DNA of 64,000 bases, taken from NCBI RefSeq assembly GCF_037120725.1, contig NZ_JBBAXC010000007.1, forward strand, positions 124,001 to 188,000, read 5' to 3'. The position numbers and the translations under genes were made by a program. This stretch comes from Bacillus spongiae (GTDB taxonomy: Bacteria; Bacillota; Bacilli; Bacillales; Bacillaceae_K). Each line of letters starts with the position of its first letter. Position 1 is the first letter of the stretch. Below, piece by piece: positions 63,604 through 64,000 of this stretch. The notes under the pieces were generated by a model. It worked only from the letters and a program-made list of their open reading frames with translations, was not told the origin of the DNA and did no database searches.

Positions 63604-64000
63604 ATATTGTTAATAAGTTAACGGTCAGACATTTAAAGAAAAATAAAAAACGTACGCTTGTAACAATGATAGGTGTTATCATATCCGTTGCCATGCTAAC
63701 AGCGGTTGCGACGATTGGCTTTTCCTTTTTAGACTTATTACAAAGGCAAACAATCGCTGACGAGGGAGAATGGCATGTTCAGTATGAAGATGTAAACAAA
63801 GACCAACTTGAAGCCATCCAAAAGGATGATGCTACGGGTACTGTAGAAATTGAAAGAGATCGTGGCTTTGCTTACTTAGAAGGAAGTCAAAATCCCAATA
63901 GACCGTACTTGTTTATAAAAGAATATAATGCGCAAAATTCTAAGAAATTTCCCGTTGAATTAAGTGAGGGACGATTACCGAAAACAGCGAATGAAGTGGT
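63600..64000 (+). CDS. FtsX/MacB-like ABC transporter permease, N-terminal part (runs off the window)
   Basis: The ATG at 63600 overlaps the ATPase stop. About 133 residues are visible: a basic start (MNIVNKLTVRHLKKNKKRT), a first membrane helix (LVTMIGVIISVAMLTAVATIGFSF), then the start of a large extracellular domain (DEGEWHVQYEDVNKDQLEAIQ). This is the usual MacB_PCD/FtsX organisation. The rest is outside the window. With the kinase and ATPase it probably forms an envelope-stress or peptide-resistance module. Confidence 0.85.
   Translation, partial: MNIVNKLTVRHLKKNKKRTLVTMIGVIISVAMLTAVATIGFSFLDLLQRQTIADEGEWHVQYEDVNKDQLEAIQKDDATGTVEIERDRGFAYLEGSQNPNRPYLFIKEYNAQNSKKFPVELSEGRLPKTANEV

Overview
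The window is AT-rich DNA with strong GGAGG-type ribosome binding sites and frequent TTG/GTG starts. Spore genes are present: a GerA/GerB germinant receptor pair, a YjcZ-type mini-protein and a CotA laccase. Together these point to an endospore-forming Bacillaceae chromosome. No rRNA, tRNA, phage, insertion sequence or CRISPR array was seen. Genus and species cannot be fixed from the sequence alone.

Layout. 1-2912: germination receptor genes, a TetR regulator and a YjcZ mini-protein, all on the minus strand. 3197-12083: DEAD-box helicase DbpA, an AraC/GyrI-type regulator behind a long leader, DacA carboxypeptidase, an LCP wall-polymer ligase, an SDR, a PH-like membrane protein and a threonine-aldolase-like enzyme. 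12358-29612: a beta-glucan utilisation island. It holds a LacI regulator with recognisable palindromic operators, an ABC importer (binding protein plus two permeases, no ATPase), cytoplasmic GH1 and GH30 enzymes, a large cytoplasmic phosphorylase that looks like GH161, and two tandem secreted GH81 endo-beta-1,3-glucanases with CBM6 and CBM56-like modules. The logic is to cut beta-1,3-glucan outside, import the oligosaccharides, and phosphorolyse or hydrolyse them inside.

29686-36921: an RND exporter and a ferritin, then the most unusual locus of the window. A PlcR-type HTH-TPR regulator (minus strand) is divergent from a 66-codon secreted pro-peptide carrying five tandem copies of ELPPVH. A thermolysin-family (M4) protease follows. 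This resembles a PlcR-PapR-NprB quorum-sensing cassette, but with a multi-copy pheromone precursor whose repeats differ only at synonymous codon positions.

37106-42099: a BirA-type operator followed by bioA-bioD-bioF-bioH-bioC (biotin synthesis without bioB here). 42170-58546: mixed housekeeping and accessory genes: DUF421 protein, phosphatase, TetR with a membrane protein, MBL hydrolase, UMF1-type MFS, CotA, YwbE, a repetitive protein, two MFS transporters, an oxidoreductase, an excisionase-type DNA-binding protein, an M29 aminopeptidase and a split ThrE-type exporter. 58553-64000: a lipase-like hydrolase, a secreted four-repeat protein, and an OmpR/histidine-kinase pair followed by an ABC ATPase and the start of its FtsX-like permease. 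A long inverted repeat lies between the kinase and the ATPase.
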